Source of the DNA: Acidobacteriota bacterium
GTDB lineage: Bacteria > Acidobacteriota > Vicinamibacteria > Vicinamibacterales > UBA8438
Direction: 5' to 3'
Length of the DNA stretch: 33,121 nt
Assembly (NCBI GenBank): GCA_026707615.1
Contig: JAPOWL010000513.1
Span: 1 to 33,121, forward strand
The position numbers were made by a program, and so were the translations under genes. The notes beneath the pieces were generated by a model. The model saw only the letters and a program-made list of their open reading frames with translations. It was not told the origin of the DNA and made no database searches. Positions 8,145-16,347 of this stretch are shown here, piece by piece. The stretch's first letter is position 1, and the number at the start of each line of letters is the position of its first letter.

Positions 8145-8356
8145 ATCCCCGGCTTGACCTCGTCACTCGAAGCGGGCCTTACGCTCGTGTAAGGAATCAA
8201 GATCGACTTCCTCGTGGACGCCGAAGGCAACTTGCGTGTCGTGCCGGTAACGGCGCCGGTCACCGCGCTGAGGGCATGCTGCCGAAGCCGGAAGTCCCGG
8301 TCACCCTCGAGGACATGGACAGGGCCATCGCACAGGCAGCCACCCGCCGGTCGTAG
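8145..8356 (+). pseudogene. Decayed AbrB/VapB-type antitoxin
   Basis: The remains read IPGLTSSLEAGLTLV, then TAA at 8190-8192, then GIKIDFLVDAEGNLRVVP in the same frame, matching the swapped-hairpin DNA-binding domain of AbrB-like antitoxins (L-G-L...G.KIDF..D..G). After CTG at 8268-8270 the frame shifts by one missing base in a G run (AGGGC where AGGGGC would restore it). It then continues as GMLPKPEVPVTLEDMDRAIA to TAG at 8354-8356, the typical toxin-binding tail of VapB antitoxins. No in-frame start is seen. It ends four bases before the VapC start, the usual toxin-antitoxin spacing. At least one nonsense change and one frameshift make it a pseudogene unless the assembly is wrong. Confidence 0.65.
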
Positions 8357-8360
8357 GCCG

Positions 8361-8759
8361 ATGATCCGCCTCGACACCAACGTCCTCGTCCGCTACATCG
8401 TGCAGGACGACCCGGCGCAGGGGGCCGCCGTGACCCGGCTCATCGAGGATCGATGCACGGCGAAGTCTCCCGGATACGTCAGCGTACCCGTCCTGTTGGA
8501 ACTGGTATGGGTTCTGAAGAGCGCCTACGGACATGAGAAGGCGACCGTCATTCCCGTGGTACGTCAACTCCTGCGCACGGCGGAGCTCGCCGTCGAGGAC
8601 CGCGAGACGGTCTGGACCGCCCTACGCGCGTTCGAGGCCGGGACCGCCGACTTCGCTGACCACCTGATCGCCCATCGCAGCCACGCGCGCGGCTGCACGC
8701 GAACCTATACGTTCGATCTCCGGGCCGCCCGCGGAGGCCACTTCGCACTCCTGACGTGA
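8361..8759 (+). CDS. vapC: PIN-domain ribonuclease toxin, VapC family
   Basis: The product has 132 residues, the normal size for VapC. It starts MIRLDTNVLVRYIVQDDPAQ with the first catalytic acid Asp5, then SVPVLLELVWVL with Glu47, then TADFADHLIA with Asp97 and Asp100, and TFDLRAAR with Asp119. The four-acid PIN site that binds Mg2+ for RNA cleavage is therefore complete. VapC toxins cleave tRNA or rRNA when not held by their VapB partner. The cognate antitoxin directly upstream is a pseudogene as read here, so either the toxin is neutralised in another way, is poorly translated (no strong ribosome site precedes this ATG), or the antitoxin defect is an artefact. The pair's wording (LDTNVLVRY, EDMDRAIA) fits the AbrB-antitoxin/VapC class. 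Confidence 0.88.
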   Translation: MIRLDTNVLVRYIVQDDPAQGAAVTRLIEDRCTAKSPGYVSVPVLLELVWVLKSAYGHEKATVIPVVRQLLRTAELAVEDRETVWTALRAFEAGTADFADHLIAHRSHARGCTRTYTFDLRAARGGHFALLT

Positions 8760-8788
8760 CCGGATGCACGCGCCCGGGGAAACAGCCT

Positions 8789-10144
8789 TCACCGCGCGTC
8801 GTTCGTGATGCGGTAGAGCTTCGACTGCGTGCGCAGGATGAGGCTGCCGCGCGCGATGGCCGGGGTCGCGAGCGTCATCTCGTCGAGGTCGTTCTCGCGC
8901 AGGATGCGGAACTCGGGACCGGCCTCCATCACGTAGGTGATGCCGTCCTCGCTCAACGCGAATACCCGGTCGTTGTAGGCCCACGGCGAGGCGGTGAAGC
9001 CGTGTCCGGGCGCGATGCGGCGTCGGCCGTAGATCTCCTCGCCGGTGCGCGCGTCGTGGGCGAGCAGGAAGCCTCGGTCGAGCAGCGTGTAGTAGGTGTC
9101 GCCGTAGACGACGGCCGAGGTGCTGTAGGTTCCGAGCAACGGCTGATACCAGGTGATGTAGTCGTTGGCGGTCTCGTCCTCGCCGAGCGAGATGTCGCCC
9201 GACGCGCCCGGGCGGACGGCGTAAACCGGCCGCGGGAAGCCGCCCGGATAGCCGGAGCTGAGATACAGGAGGCCGTGAGCCGTGAACGGCGTCGGGACGA
9301 CGTTGACGGTCATCCCGCCGAGCTCCCAGAGCTGGTTGCCGTCGAGGTCGTAGGAGCGGATCAGCCGCCGGCCGGTTGTCACGATCTCCGTCCGCAGCTC
9401 GTTCTCCCAGACGAACGGGGTCGACCAGTTCTCCGTCTCGTCGCGGTCGATGCGCCACCGCTCCTCCCCGGTCGCGGTGTCGAACGCGGCCAGGAACGAC
9501 CGGGGCGTGTTGTCGTTGACGAGGTAGAGCACGCCGTCGTGGAGCGCGGGCGAGGCCGCGGTGCCGAACTCCTGTCCCCCGTTGAAGGCGCCGACGCTCG
9601 CCGTCCAGACCGTCTCGCCGCTCAGGTTGAGAGCGGCGACCATCCCGATCGCACCGAAATAGACGTACACGCGCCGCCCGTCGGTCACCGGGGTCTCCGA
9701 GGCGAAGCTGTTCTTGATGTGCTTGAGCTGCGGCGGCGCCAGGGCCTCCAGCTCCCGCGCCCACCGGATGCGGCCGGTGTGGAAATCGACGTCGTAGACC
9801 ACCCAGCGGTGCTCCGCCGTCGACCGCTGCTTGCCGAACTCGTCGCCGGGGTCGTAGAGCCCGGGCACGGGCGCCAGCTCCTCGCCGGCGCTGATGGCCG
9901 ACGTGATGAAGATGTGGTCGCCGGCCACGACCGGCGAGCTCCAGCCGAGCCCCGGGATCTCGACCGACCACGCCACGTTCTCCGTCGCGCTCCAGGTTTC
10001 GGGCAGGGCCGGATCGTCGGCCACCGAGCCCGCGCCGAAGCCTCGGAATCCCGGCCACTCCGGGCCGCCCTGCGCCGCCGCCAGGGCGGGCGCCGCGAGC
10101 GCGATCAGGGCCAACCCCGCGGTCCGGGCCATGCGTGCCTGCAT
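8789..10144 (-). CDS. Exported PQQ-like beta-propeller protein (paralogue 2)
   Basis: The product has 451 residues. The ATG at 10144 has GGGGGAGG six bases upstream, and a signal peptide follows (LALIALAAPALAAAQ). The mature part starts EWPGFRGFG and carries the same ordered motifs as the 2888-4330 protein: NVAWSVEIPGLGWSSPVVAG, FASETPVTDGRRVYVYFG, FVWENELRTEIVT, VYAVRPGASGDI, LLDRGFLLAHDARTGEE and FTASPWAYNDRVFALSED. Even the DNA is nearly identical over short stretches near the 3' ends of the two genes, pointing to relatively recent duplication. It stands alone on the minus strand, converging on vapC and divergent from the esterase gene. It is predicted to be a periplasmic propeller; cofactor binding is not demonstrable from sequence. 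Confidence 0.85.
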   Translation of the reverse strand: MQARMARTAGLALIALAAPALAAAQGGPEWPGFRGFGAGSVADDPALPETWSATENVAWSVEIPGLGWSSPVVAGDHIFITSAISAGEELAPVPGLYDPGDEFGKQRSTAEHRWVVYDVDFHTGRIRWARELEALAPPQLKHIKNSFASETPVTDGRRVYVYFGAIGMVAALNLSGETVWTASVGAFNGGQEFGTAASPALHDGVLYLVNDNTPRSFLAAFDTATGEERWRIDRDETENWSTPFVWENELRTEIVTTGRRLIRSYDLDGNQLWELGGMTVNVVPTPFTAHGLLYLSSGYPGGFPRPVYAVRPGASGDISLGEDETANDYITWYQPLLGTYSTSAVVYGDTYYTLLDRGFLLAHDARTGEEIYGRRRIAPGHGFTASPWAYNDRVFALSEDGITYVMEAGPEFRILRENDLDEMTLATPAIARGSLILRTQSKLYRITNDAR

Positions 10145-10230
10145 CAGGTGCCTCCCCCTCTCCGCCAACGGACCCGCGCGCCCGCGCAGCCGGGACCGGC
10201 CTGCGGGCGTGCTCCGGGCGTCCGGAATGC

Positions 10231-10239
10231 TGCTATGGT
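10231..10239 (+). promoter_or_regulatory. Extended -10 element (TGCTATGGT) upstream of the esterase gene
   Basis: TATGGT at 10234-10239 preceded by TGC matches an extended -10, like the one at 1138-1145. It directly abuts the first of two direct repeats (10240-10276), so the repeats would sit in the transcribed leader, or act as an operator just downstream of the start point. No clear -35 is seen. Confidence 0.35.
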
Positions 10240-10348
10240 AGACGCGTCGGGCGTCTGCCGGAAGCGTCGTTTCGACACGCTGCGTCAGAGATGGCCCGCG
10301 AGAGCGCGCGACAGACGCGTCGGGCGCCTGCCGAATGCCTCGTTCGAC
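10240..10348 (+). repeat. Pair of about 37-bp imperfect direct repeats in the leader of the esterase gene
   Basis: Copy 1 (10240-10276) begins AGACGCGTCGGGCGTCTGCC. Copy 2 (10313-10348) begins AGACGCGTCGGGCGCCTGCC. Both continue with a similar GAA-GC-TCGTT-CGAC tail. The spacing from start to start is 73 bases. Within copy 1, GACGC and GCGTC form an inverted repeat around GTCGG. The arrangement resembles tandem operator sites or paired RNA hairpins ahead of the gene at 10457. Confidence 0.55.
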
Positions 10349-10456
10349 GGCCGCGACGCCGGCGGGCCTGCGCGAGGCGCGAGAGGCGGCCGGGCCCATC
10401 AGCAGGATCGCCGGAGGCACGAAGCCCGAGAGCGCGATCCCGCAAGGAGAGACACC

Positions 10457-11323
10457 ATGCCGAACCGTACTTCGACCCGTACCCGGATGCTGACCGGCCT
10501 CGCGGCAGCGGCGCTCCTGGCGATGGCCCCGGCGTCCGCCGCCGGCGCCGACGGGTTCGCGATCGTCGAGCATCGCGACGTCGACTACATCGCCGGGAAG
10601 GACCACGCCGAGAACAAGGACAAGCTGGACGTCTTCATGCCCGAGGGCGTCTCCGACGCACCGGTCGTCGTCTACTTCCACGGCGGCGGGCTGCAAGCCG
10701 GGACGAAGGCGATCGGCGAGGGCCTGGCGAGGCAGCTTGCCGCCCGCGGAATCGGCCTCGTGACTGCCAACTACCGGCTCTCCCCCGCCGCAATGCACCC
10801 GGCCCACATGGAGGACGCCACAGCGGCCTTCGCGTGGACGAAGAAGCACATCGCGTCGTATGGCGGAGACCCGGATCGCGTCTTCCTTTCCGGGCACTCG
10901 GCCGGCGCGTACCTCGCGGCCCTGATGGCCCTCGACCCGTCGTACCTCGAGGCGCACGGACTCAAGCTCTCCGACGTCCGCGGCGTCATTCCGATCAGCC
11001 CGTTCCTCTACGTCGAGGATCCCGACGTCGCCCCGCGCCGGCCGAAGACCGTGTGGGGCACCGACCCCGACGTCTGGCTCCAGGCATCGGTGACCCCCTA
11101 CGTCGGCGCCGACAAGCCGCCCATGCTCTTCATCTACGCCGACGGCGACGACGCCTGGCGGCGCGAGCAGAACCAGCGCCTCGCCGCGGACCTGAAGGCC
11201 AAGGGCAACAAGGCGATGGCGATCGAGATCGGCGACCGGACGCACGGCAGCGTCAACTCGAAGATGGCCGACGACGACGACCCCGGCATGCTGAAGGTGG
11301 CCGACTTCGTCGAGCGGCACTGA
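10457..11323 (+). CDS. Secreted alpha/beta-hydrolase (HSL/BD-FAE-type esterase)
   Basis: The product has 288 residues. The ATG at 10457 follows AAGGAGA with six bases between, and a signal peptide runs to about residue 30. The oxyanion-hole motif HGGG is at residues 75-78, the nucleophile elbow GHSAG at 146-150 with Ser148, an acid region YADGDD near 228-232, and His263 in RTHGS. These give a complete Ser-Asp-His triad of the hormone-sensitive-lipase-like esterases. It should cleave short acyl or aryl esters outside the cytoplasm. It is followed by a hairpin and then by a run of YACHEGN genes and a sulfotransferase, suggesting a shared catabolic role. The exact substrate is unknown. Confidence 0.88.
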   Translation: MPNRTSTRTRMLTGLAAAALLAMAPASAAGADGFAIVEHRDVDYIAGKDHAENKDKLDVFMPEGVSDAPVVVYFHGGGLQAGTKAIGEGLARQLAARGIGLVTANYRLSPAAMHPAHMEDATAAFAWTKKHIASYGGDPDRVFLSGHSAGAYLAALMALDPSYLEAHGLKLSDVRGVIPISPFLYVEDPDVAPRRPKTVWGTDPDVWLQASVTPYVGADKPPMLFIYADGDDAWRREQNQRLAADLKAKGNKAMAIEIGDRTHGSVNSKMADDDDPGMLKVADFVERH

Positions 11324-11339
11324 CACCACTGAGTGAGGG

Positions 11340-11363
11340 CGCGGGCGGCCGCATCCGCCCGCG
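11340..11363 (+). terminator. Hairpin after the esterase gene
   Basis: CGCGGGCGG (11340-11348) and CCGCCCGCG (11355-11363) form a 9-bp GC stem with a 6-base loop, 17 bases after the TGA at 11323. No T-run follows. It could be a terminator or simply a read-through attenuator ahead of the 11400 gene. Confidence 0.45.
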
Positions 11364-11399
11364 GCCGTACGGTCACGAATGTTCGCAAGGAGGTGTTCC

Positions 11400-12431
11400 G
11401 TGACTCACGTTCGTCTCGCCTTCGTCGCGACGGCCGTCCTGGCCGTCTTCGTGCTGGCGACGGGCGCCGCCGGCGCCCAGGGCTCCGCCGCCGAGCCTGC
11501 CGATGACGCCTGGACGGCGCCGCGCACGGCGTTCGGCCACCCCGACCTGCAGGGGGTCTGGGCCAACAACAACGCCACGCCGCTGCAGCGTCCCGAGATC
11601 CTCGGCGACCGCGAGCGCCTCACCGACGAGGAGCTGGCCGCCATCCGTTCGCACGCCGAGGAGCTGTTCGCCCTCGACGCCGGGGACGCCGCGTTCGGCG
11701 ACTCGGTCTTCACCGCGGCGCTGAACGAGGTGGCGAGCTTCAGCTCGCGCGACACCGCCACCGGGAACTACAACCAGTTCTGGATGGTGGAGCGCGACTG
11801 GGACAACCGGACGTCGCTCATCGTCGATCCGCCGAACGGCCGGATTCCGGAGCGGACCGAGGCGGCCCGGATGCGCGCCGAAGCGGCGTCCATGAAGCGG
11901 CAGCGGCACGCGGTCTGGACCGACGACCGCAGCCTCGGGGAGCGGTGCCAGAGCTTCGGCGCGCCGCGCCTGGGCGCCGGCTACAACAGCTACTACCAGC
12001 TCTTCCAGACGCCCGACCACGTCGTCATCCTCATGGAGATGGCGCACGACGCGCGGATCATCCCCCTCGACGGCCGCCCGCACCTCGGCGACGGCGTGCG
12101 CCAGTGGCTGGGCGACTCGCGCGGCTACTGGGACGGCGACACCCTCGTCGTCGAGACCCGCAACTACTCGCCCTACGCCAACACCATGGGCGCCGCCGAG
12201 CACCTGGAGGTGACCGAGCGCTTCACCCGCACCAGCGAGGACGTGCTGCAGTACGAGGTGACGCTCAACGACCCGACGACGTGGGTCAGCCCCTGGACCG
12301 CGATGATCCCGCTGCGGGCCAGCCAGGACGCGCTCTACGAGTACGCCTGCCACGAGGGCAACATCGGCATGGAGGGCATCCTCGCCGGTGCGCGCCGCAA
12401 GGAAGCCCAGGAGGCCGCCGCCGCCCGTTGA
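11400..12431 (+). CDS. Secreted YACHEGN-family protein (stand-alone copy 2)
   Basis: The product has 343 residues from GTG 11400. AAGGAGG at 11387-11393 lies exactly six bases before this GTG; an upstream in-frame ATG at 11379 would place the ribosome site inside the gene, so GTG is the start. The signal peptide is VLAVFVLATGAAGAQ. Family landmarks are PDLQGVWANN (48-57), NYNQFWMVERDWDNRTSLIV (123-142), DPPNGRIP, ERC (Cys183), QTPDHVVILMEMAHDARIIP, QWLGDSRGYWDGDTLVVET (235-253) and EYACHEGNIGMEGILAGAR (Cys317). It is closest to the next gene, with which it shares the NYNQFW segment that copy 1 lacks. The role is unknown and a disulfide between the two conserved Cys is likely. Confidence 0.84.
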   Translation: MTHVRLAFVATAVLAVFVLATGAAGAQGSAAEPADDAWTAPRTAFGHPDLQGVWANNNATPLQRPEILGDRERLTDEELAAIRSHAEELFALDAGDAAFGDSVFTAALNEVASFSSRDTATGNYNQFWMVERDWDNRTSLIVDPPNGRIPERTEAARMRAEAASMKRQRHAVWTDDRSLGERCQSFGAPRLGAGYNSYYQLFQTPDHVVILMEMAHDARIIPLDGRPHLGDGVRQWLGDSRGYWDGDTLVVETRNYSPYANTMGAAEHLEVTERFTRTSEDVLQYEVTLNDPTTWVSPWTAMIPLRASQDALYEYACHEGNIGMEGILAGARRKEAQEAAAAR

Positions 12432-12453
12432 CGGTCGGTGACGGCGCGGTGAC

Positions 12454-12488
12454 CGAGGGCGCGCCGCCGCGAGGTCGGCGCGCCCTCG
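12454..12488 (+). terminator. 13-bp perfect hairpin after YACHEGN copy 2
   Basis: CGAGGGCGCGCCG (12454-12466) pairs perfectly with CGGCGCGCCCTCG (12476-12488) around a 9-base loop, 22 bases after the stop at 12431. There is no U-tract. The remaining interval to 12621 has no gene; a weak AT-rich island (TGATAGG, near 12574) may be a -10 for the next gene. Confidence 0.55.
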
Positions 12489-12620
12489 CCATGTACGGCG
12501 CCCGCCTGGCCCAGGCGTCGGCCGCCACCCTGGCCGCGGGCGCCCGAGGGCCCGGCGCCGGCAGGGCGGGCCGTGATAGGCTGCGGAATCAGAGGCTCCA
12601 CGAGTCCGAAGGAGAAACCG

Positions 12621-13631
12621 ATGACGAACCTTCGTCCCGGTCCCGTACGGTACGCGACCGCCCTGCTGGCGCTCGTCCTGCTGCTACCGGTCGCGGCCTC
12701 CGGCCAGGCGGCCTACGAAGTGCCGCGAACCGGCGCCGGACACCCGGATCTGCAGGGCATCTGGGGCAACAACAGCATCACGCCGCTGGAGCGTCCCGAT
12801 TCGCTGGGCGACCGCGAGACCCTGACCGACGAAGAGCTGGCGCAGGTCGAGGAGACCGCCAACCGCCTCTTCGGGCAGGACGCCGGCGACGCCGCGTTCG
12901 GCGATCAGTTCTTCAACGTGGCGCTCACCAACCCGGACGCGTTCACGTCCAGCGACGGCGGGACCGGCAACTACAACCAGTTCTGGCTCGTCGAGCGGGA
13001 CTTCAACGACCGGACCTCGCTGATCGTCGACCCGCCGAACGGCAAGCTGCCGACGACGACGTCGGCCGCGCGGATGGCAGCCGCCACCGCAGCGGCGGGA
13101 CGCGGGCGCCCGGCCGCCTGGACCGTCGACCGCGGCCTGAGCGAGCGCTGCATCACGTTCGGCCTGCCGAACCTGCTGGCCGGCTACAACAGCTACTACC
13201 ACATCCTGCAGACGGCCGACCACGTGGTCATCGAGCAGGAATTGATCCACACCACGCGCATCATCCCGCTCGACGGGCGGCCGCACGTCGACGAGGACAT
13301 CCGGCAGTGGCACGGCGACTCGCGCGGCTACTGGGACGGCGACACCCTGGTCGTGGAGACGCGGAACTTCTCGCCGCAGAGCGACTTCCGGGGCTCGCGC
13401 GAGCACCTGCACCTCGTGGAGCGGTTCACGCGCGTGGGTCCGGACGAGATGCACTACCAGTTCACGGTCAACGACCCGACCACATGGACGGAGCCGTGGA
13501 CGGCGCTCGTTCCCTGGACGCGCACGGACGAGCCGCTCTTCGAGTACGCCTGCCACGAAGGGAACATCGGCATGGAGGGCATCCTCGCGGGCGCGCGGGC
13601 CGATGACGCGAAGGCCGCCGGTGCGCGCTGA
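12621..13631 (+). CDS. Secreted YACHEGN-family protein (stand-alone copy 3)
   Basis: The product has 336 residues. The ATG at 12621 follows AAGGAG with a 6-base spacer. The signal peptide ends at ALVLLLPVAASGQ. Landmarks are PDLQGIWGNNSITPLERPD (42-60), LTDEELAQVEE, NYNQFWLVERDFNDRTSLIV (117-136), DPPNGKLP, LSERC (Cys177), GYNSYYHILQTADHVVIEQE, IRQWHGDSRGYWDGDTLVVE (227-246), HLVERFTRV, PWTALVPW and EYACHEGNIGMEGILAGAR (Cys311). It is the most typical copy in the window and aligns end to end with copy 2, which suggests tandem duplication. The conserved WDGDTLVVE strand and the CHEGN motif could be ligand-binding, but no known catalytic set is recognisable. Confidence 0.84.
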   Translation: MTNLRPGPVRYATALLALVLLLPVAASGQAAYEVPRTGAGHPDLQGIWGNNSITPLERPDSLGDRETLTDEELAQVEETANRLFGQDAGDAAFGDQFFNVALTNPDAFTSSDGGTGNYNQFWLVERDFNDRTSLIVDPPNGKLPTTTSAARMAAATAAAGRGRPAAWTVDRGLSERCITFGLPNLLAGYNSYYHILQTADHVVIEQELIHTTRIIPLDGRPHVDEDIRQWHGDSRGYWDGDTLVVETRNFSPQSDFRGSREHLHLVERFTRVGPDEMHYQFTVNDPTTWTEPWTALVPWTRTDEPLFEYACHEGNIGMEGILAGARADDAKAAGAR

Positions 13632-13665
13632 CGCAAGGTCCGCGAGAGCGAAAGGCAGGAATCCG

Positions 13666-14643
13666 ATGCGAACGAAGCTTGCGCTCGTAGCGGTTGGCGT
13701 CAGCCTCGTGGGGGGCGTCGCGCTGCCCGCGCAGACCGCGGAGCAGTGGACGGCGCCCCGTACCGCCTGGGGCGTCCCCGACCTCGAGGGCATCTGGACC
13801 AACGCGACGCTGACGCCGATCGAGCGTCCCGAGGCGATGGCCGATCGGGAGGTGCTGACGGCCGAGGAGGCGGCGGCGTTCGAGACCGACTCGGCCGAGC
13901 GCCGGGCCGCCTCCGACACCTTCATCCCCGGCAACGTGGGCGCCTACAACCAGTTCTGGATGGACAGCGGGAAGAACGTCACCGGCGACCGGCGGACGGC
14001 CCTGATCGTCGACCCGCCCGACGGCCGGATCCCGTGGACGGAGGCGGGCCGCGCCCGGCTCGCCGTCGACTCGTCGAAGTACGGCGTGGGCCCGTTCGAC
14101 TCCTGGGAGGACGCCGACACCGGCGAGCGCTGCCTGACCGACGGGCTGCCGTTCGTGCCGCTCCAGGGCTACAACATGAACTACCACGTCCTGCAGGCGC
14201 CGGGGTGGGTGGCGATCCTCAACGAGATGTTCCACGAGTGGCGGATGATTCCGACCGACGGCCGCGCCCACGTGCCCGTGCACGTCGGCCAGTGGCTGGG
14301 CGACGCCCGCGGGCGCTGGGAGGGAGACACACTGGTCGTCGAGACGACCGCCTTCGCCGACAAGGGCCACTACCTGTGGCGGGCGACGTGGCGGGCGGCC
14401 CGCCCCGGCCTGCACCTCGTGGAGCGCTTCACCCGCGTCGACGAGGAGACGCTCGACTACACGTTCACCATGACCGACCCGGAGATGTTCACGCAGCCGT
14501 GGACGGCGCTGGTCCCGATGACGACGGACCACGAGTCGCGCGGCGTCACCTCCGGACCGATGTTCGAGTACGCCTGCCACGAAGGAAACTACGGCCTGCT
14601 GAACATCATGCGCGGCGCCCGCGCCGAGGACGCCGCGCCGTAG
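13666..14643 (+). CDS. Secreted YACHEGN-family protein (stand-alone copy 4, divergent)
   Basis: The product has 325 residues. The ATG at 13666 has AGGA five bases upstream, and a signal peptide (VGVSLVGGVALPAQ) follows. Landmarks are PDLEGIWTNATLTPIERPE (38-56), AYNQFWMDSGKNV, TALIVDPPDGRIP, TGERC (Cys156), GYNMNYHVLQAPGWVAILNE, QWLGDARGRWEGDTLVVET (209-227) and EYACHEGNYG (Cys304). It differs from copies 2 and 3: the otherwise invariant DSRG is DARG, and WDGD is WEGD. QTPDHV is replaced by QAPGWV and HDARIIP by HEWRMIP. These coordinated changes near the same region suggest a changed ligand or function. It starts 34 bases after copy 3 and ends 20 bases before the sulfotransferase gene, so it is probably in their operon. 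Confidence 0.82.
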   Translation: MRTKLALVAVGVSLVGGVALPAQTAEQWTAPRTAWGVPDLEGIWTNATLTPIERPEAMADREVLTAEEAAAFETDSAERRAASDTFIPGNVGAYNQFWMDSGKNVTGDRRTALIVDPPDGRIPWTEAGRARLAVDSSKYGVGPFDSWEDADTGERCLTDGLPFVPLQGYNMNYHVLQAPGWVAILNEMFHEWRMIPTDGRAHVPVHVGQWLGDARGRWEGDTLVVETTAFADKGHYLWRATWRAARPGLHLVERFTRVDEETLDYTFTMTDPEMFTQPWTALVPMTTDHESRGVTSGPMFEYACHEGNYGLLNIMRGARAEDAAP

Positions 14644-14663
14644 CCCGTCCCGCGACCGCTGCC

Positions 14664-16340
14664 ATGCGCCTGGGCGTTCCCGCGCGCCGCGCCGGACCGG
14701 CGTTCGTCGTCGCCGCCCTCGGAACGGGGCTGGGGGGGTGCGACTGGACGGCGCCGTCCATCACCCGGCTGAACGTCGCCGAGCCCGCGCGCCCCGAGGC
14801 CCCGCTCGGCGTCGCCGTCGAGGTCAACACGGACGAGCCGGCCCGGCTGTCCGTGGAGATTGCGGACGACGCAGGGGTGGATCGCCTGGAGCTCGACGGC
14901 GAGCCCGGGACCGAGCACGTCGTGCCGCTCGTGGGCCTGCGACCCGGGCGCACGCACAGCGTGACGTTCATCGCGACCGACGCGGCGGGCAACGCGGACC
15001 GCGCTCCCCCGCTCATCGTCGAGACCGACCCGCTCCCCGACGACTTCCCGCCGCTCGATACCACCGTCAGCCGACCGGAGCGGATGGAGCCGGGTTGGAC
15101 GCTCCTCAACGTCTACCGCTGGGGCGACGAGGGCAACGACCCGAACTTCGGCCTGCTGGTCGCGGTGGATGCGACGGGGGAGGTCGTCTGGTACTACCGG
15201 GCCGACCACACGATCATGCAGGCGATCCCGCTCGCGAACGGGAACCTCCTGTACATGGCGTCCCTGGACGGCGTATGGGGCATCCTCGTCGAGATCGACC
15301 TTCTCGGCAACGTCGTGCGCCGCTGGCACTCCCGCGCGGCCGCGGGGAGTGCTCCCGCGGGAAGCATCCTCGTCGACACCGACTCCCTGCACCACGAGAT
15401 CATCGAGCTTCCGTCGGGGAACCTCGTGGCGCTCAGCTCCGAGGTGCGCAGCTACGACGACTATCCCACGAGCGACGAGGACGCGGACGCGCCCCGCGAG
15501 ACCCGGGACGTCATCGGCGACGTCATCGTGGAGTTCACGCCCGACGGGACGATCCTGGCCGAATGGCCGCTCCTGGACGCAGTCGATCCGTACCGCATCA
15601 GCTACGGCTCACTCGGCACGGGGTTCTGGGAGGACACCTACCTCGCCCTCGGCCACCCGACCGGGGAGGCGGCCGACTGGGCGCACGCGAACGCATTCGC
15701 ACATGACCCGGCCGACGATGCGTTCGTCGTGTCGTTGCGCCACCAGGACGCGCAGGTCAAGGTGGACCGCAACGGCGCCGCGCGATGGATCCTCGGGCCG
15801 CACGGCGGGTGGAACGAGCCGTGGCACGACCGGCTGCTGGAACCGCAGGGCGACCTCGAATGGCCGTTCCACGGCCACGGGGTCGAGGTCACCCCCGACG
15901 GCTCGATCCTCCTGTTCGACAACGGGAACAACCGCGCCCTGCCGTTCGACGAGCCGATGGCGTCGGAGGACTCCTACAGCCGTGCCGTCGAGTTCGAGGT
16001 CGACGAGGAAGCGATGACCGTCCGCCAGGCGTGGGCGTATCCGGGAGCCGGCGCGGAGCGGTTCTACTCTTCCTTCCTCAGCGACGCCGACCGGCTGCCG
16101 CAGACCGGCAACGTCCTCATCACCGACGGCGCCCGCACCCGGCCGGTCGAGACGGAGGACGGCGAGACCGAGGACCGGCGCTGGGCCCGCATCGTCGAGG
16201 TGACGCGCGACGAGGCGGCCGAGGTCGTGTTCGAGCTCACGCTCGACGACGAGTCGCCCGTCGGCTGGCACGTCTACCGGGCCGGACGCTGGACTCCCAC
16301 CCGGGCGGCCGGGACCGCTGCGACGATCGACGTCCCGTAA
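14664..16340 (+). CDS. AssT-family arylsulfotransferase lipoprotein
   Basis: The product has 558 residues. It has a lipobox LGGC with acylated Cys26, so it should be membrane-anchored outside the cytoplasm. Residues about 35-125 form a beta-sandwich-like N-terminal domain, and a propeller follows. Candidate active-site residues fall where the PAPS-independent arylsulfate sulfotransferase AssT has them: HH243/244, His341 in ADWAH, Arg359 in SLRHQD, and HGHG (403-406). The 18-residue gap from His341 to Arg359 equals that between His356 and Arg374 recalled for E. coli AssT. It probably moves sulfate between phenolic compounds or releases it. There is no ribosome site before the ATG and the gene starts 20 bases after copy 4, suggesting translation depends on the upstream gene. 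Confidence 0.78.
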   Translation: MRLGVPARRAGPAFVVAALGTGLGGCDWTAPSITRLNVAEPARPEAPLGVAVEVNTDEPARLSVEIADDAGVDRLELDGEPGTEHVVPLVGLRPGRTHSVTFIATDAAGNADRAPPLIVETDPLPDDFPPLDTTVSRPERMEPGWTLLNVYRWGDEGNDPNFGLLVAVDATGEVVWYYRADHTIMQAIPLANGNLLYMASLDGVWGILVEIDLLGNVVRRWHSRAAAGSAPAGSILVDTDSLHHEIIELPSGNLVALSSEVRSYDDYPTSDEDADAPRETRDVIGDVIVEFTPDGTILAEWPLLDAVDPYRISYGSLGTGFWEDTYLALGHPTGEAADWAHANAFAHDPADDAFVVSLRHQDAQVKVDRNGAARWILGPHGGWNEPWHDRLLEPQGDLEWPFHGHGVEVTPDGSILLFDNGNNRALPFDEPMASEDSYSRAVEFEVDEEAMTVRQAWAYPGAGAERFYSSFLSDADRLPQTGNVLITDGARTRPVETEDGETEDRRWARIVEVTRDEAAEVVFELTLDDESPVGWHVYRAGRWTPTRAAGTAATIDVP

Positions 16341-16347
16341 GCGTCCA

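Noticed and set aside
8789-11329. 846-codon minus-strand frame
   Set aside because: Only 8789-10144 is coding. The upstream part is the antisense of the alpha/beta-hydrolase gene, and a signal peptide with a good ribosome site marks the real start at 10144.
11379-11399. ATG at 11379 as start of YACHEGN copy 2
   Set aside because: AAGGAGG lies at 11387-11393, inside that reading. The GTG at 11400 has perfect spacing from it and gives a clean signal peptide.
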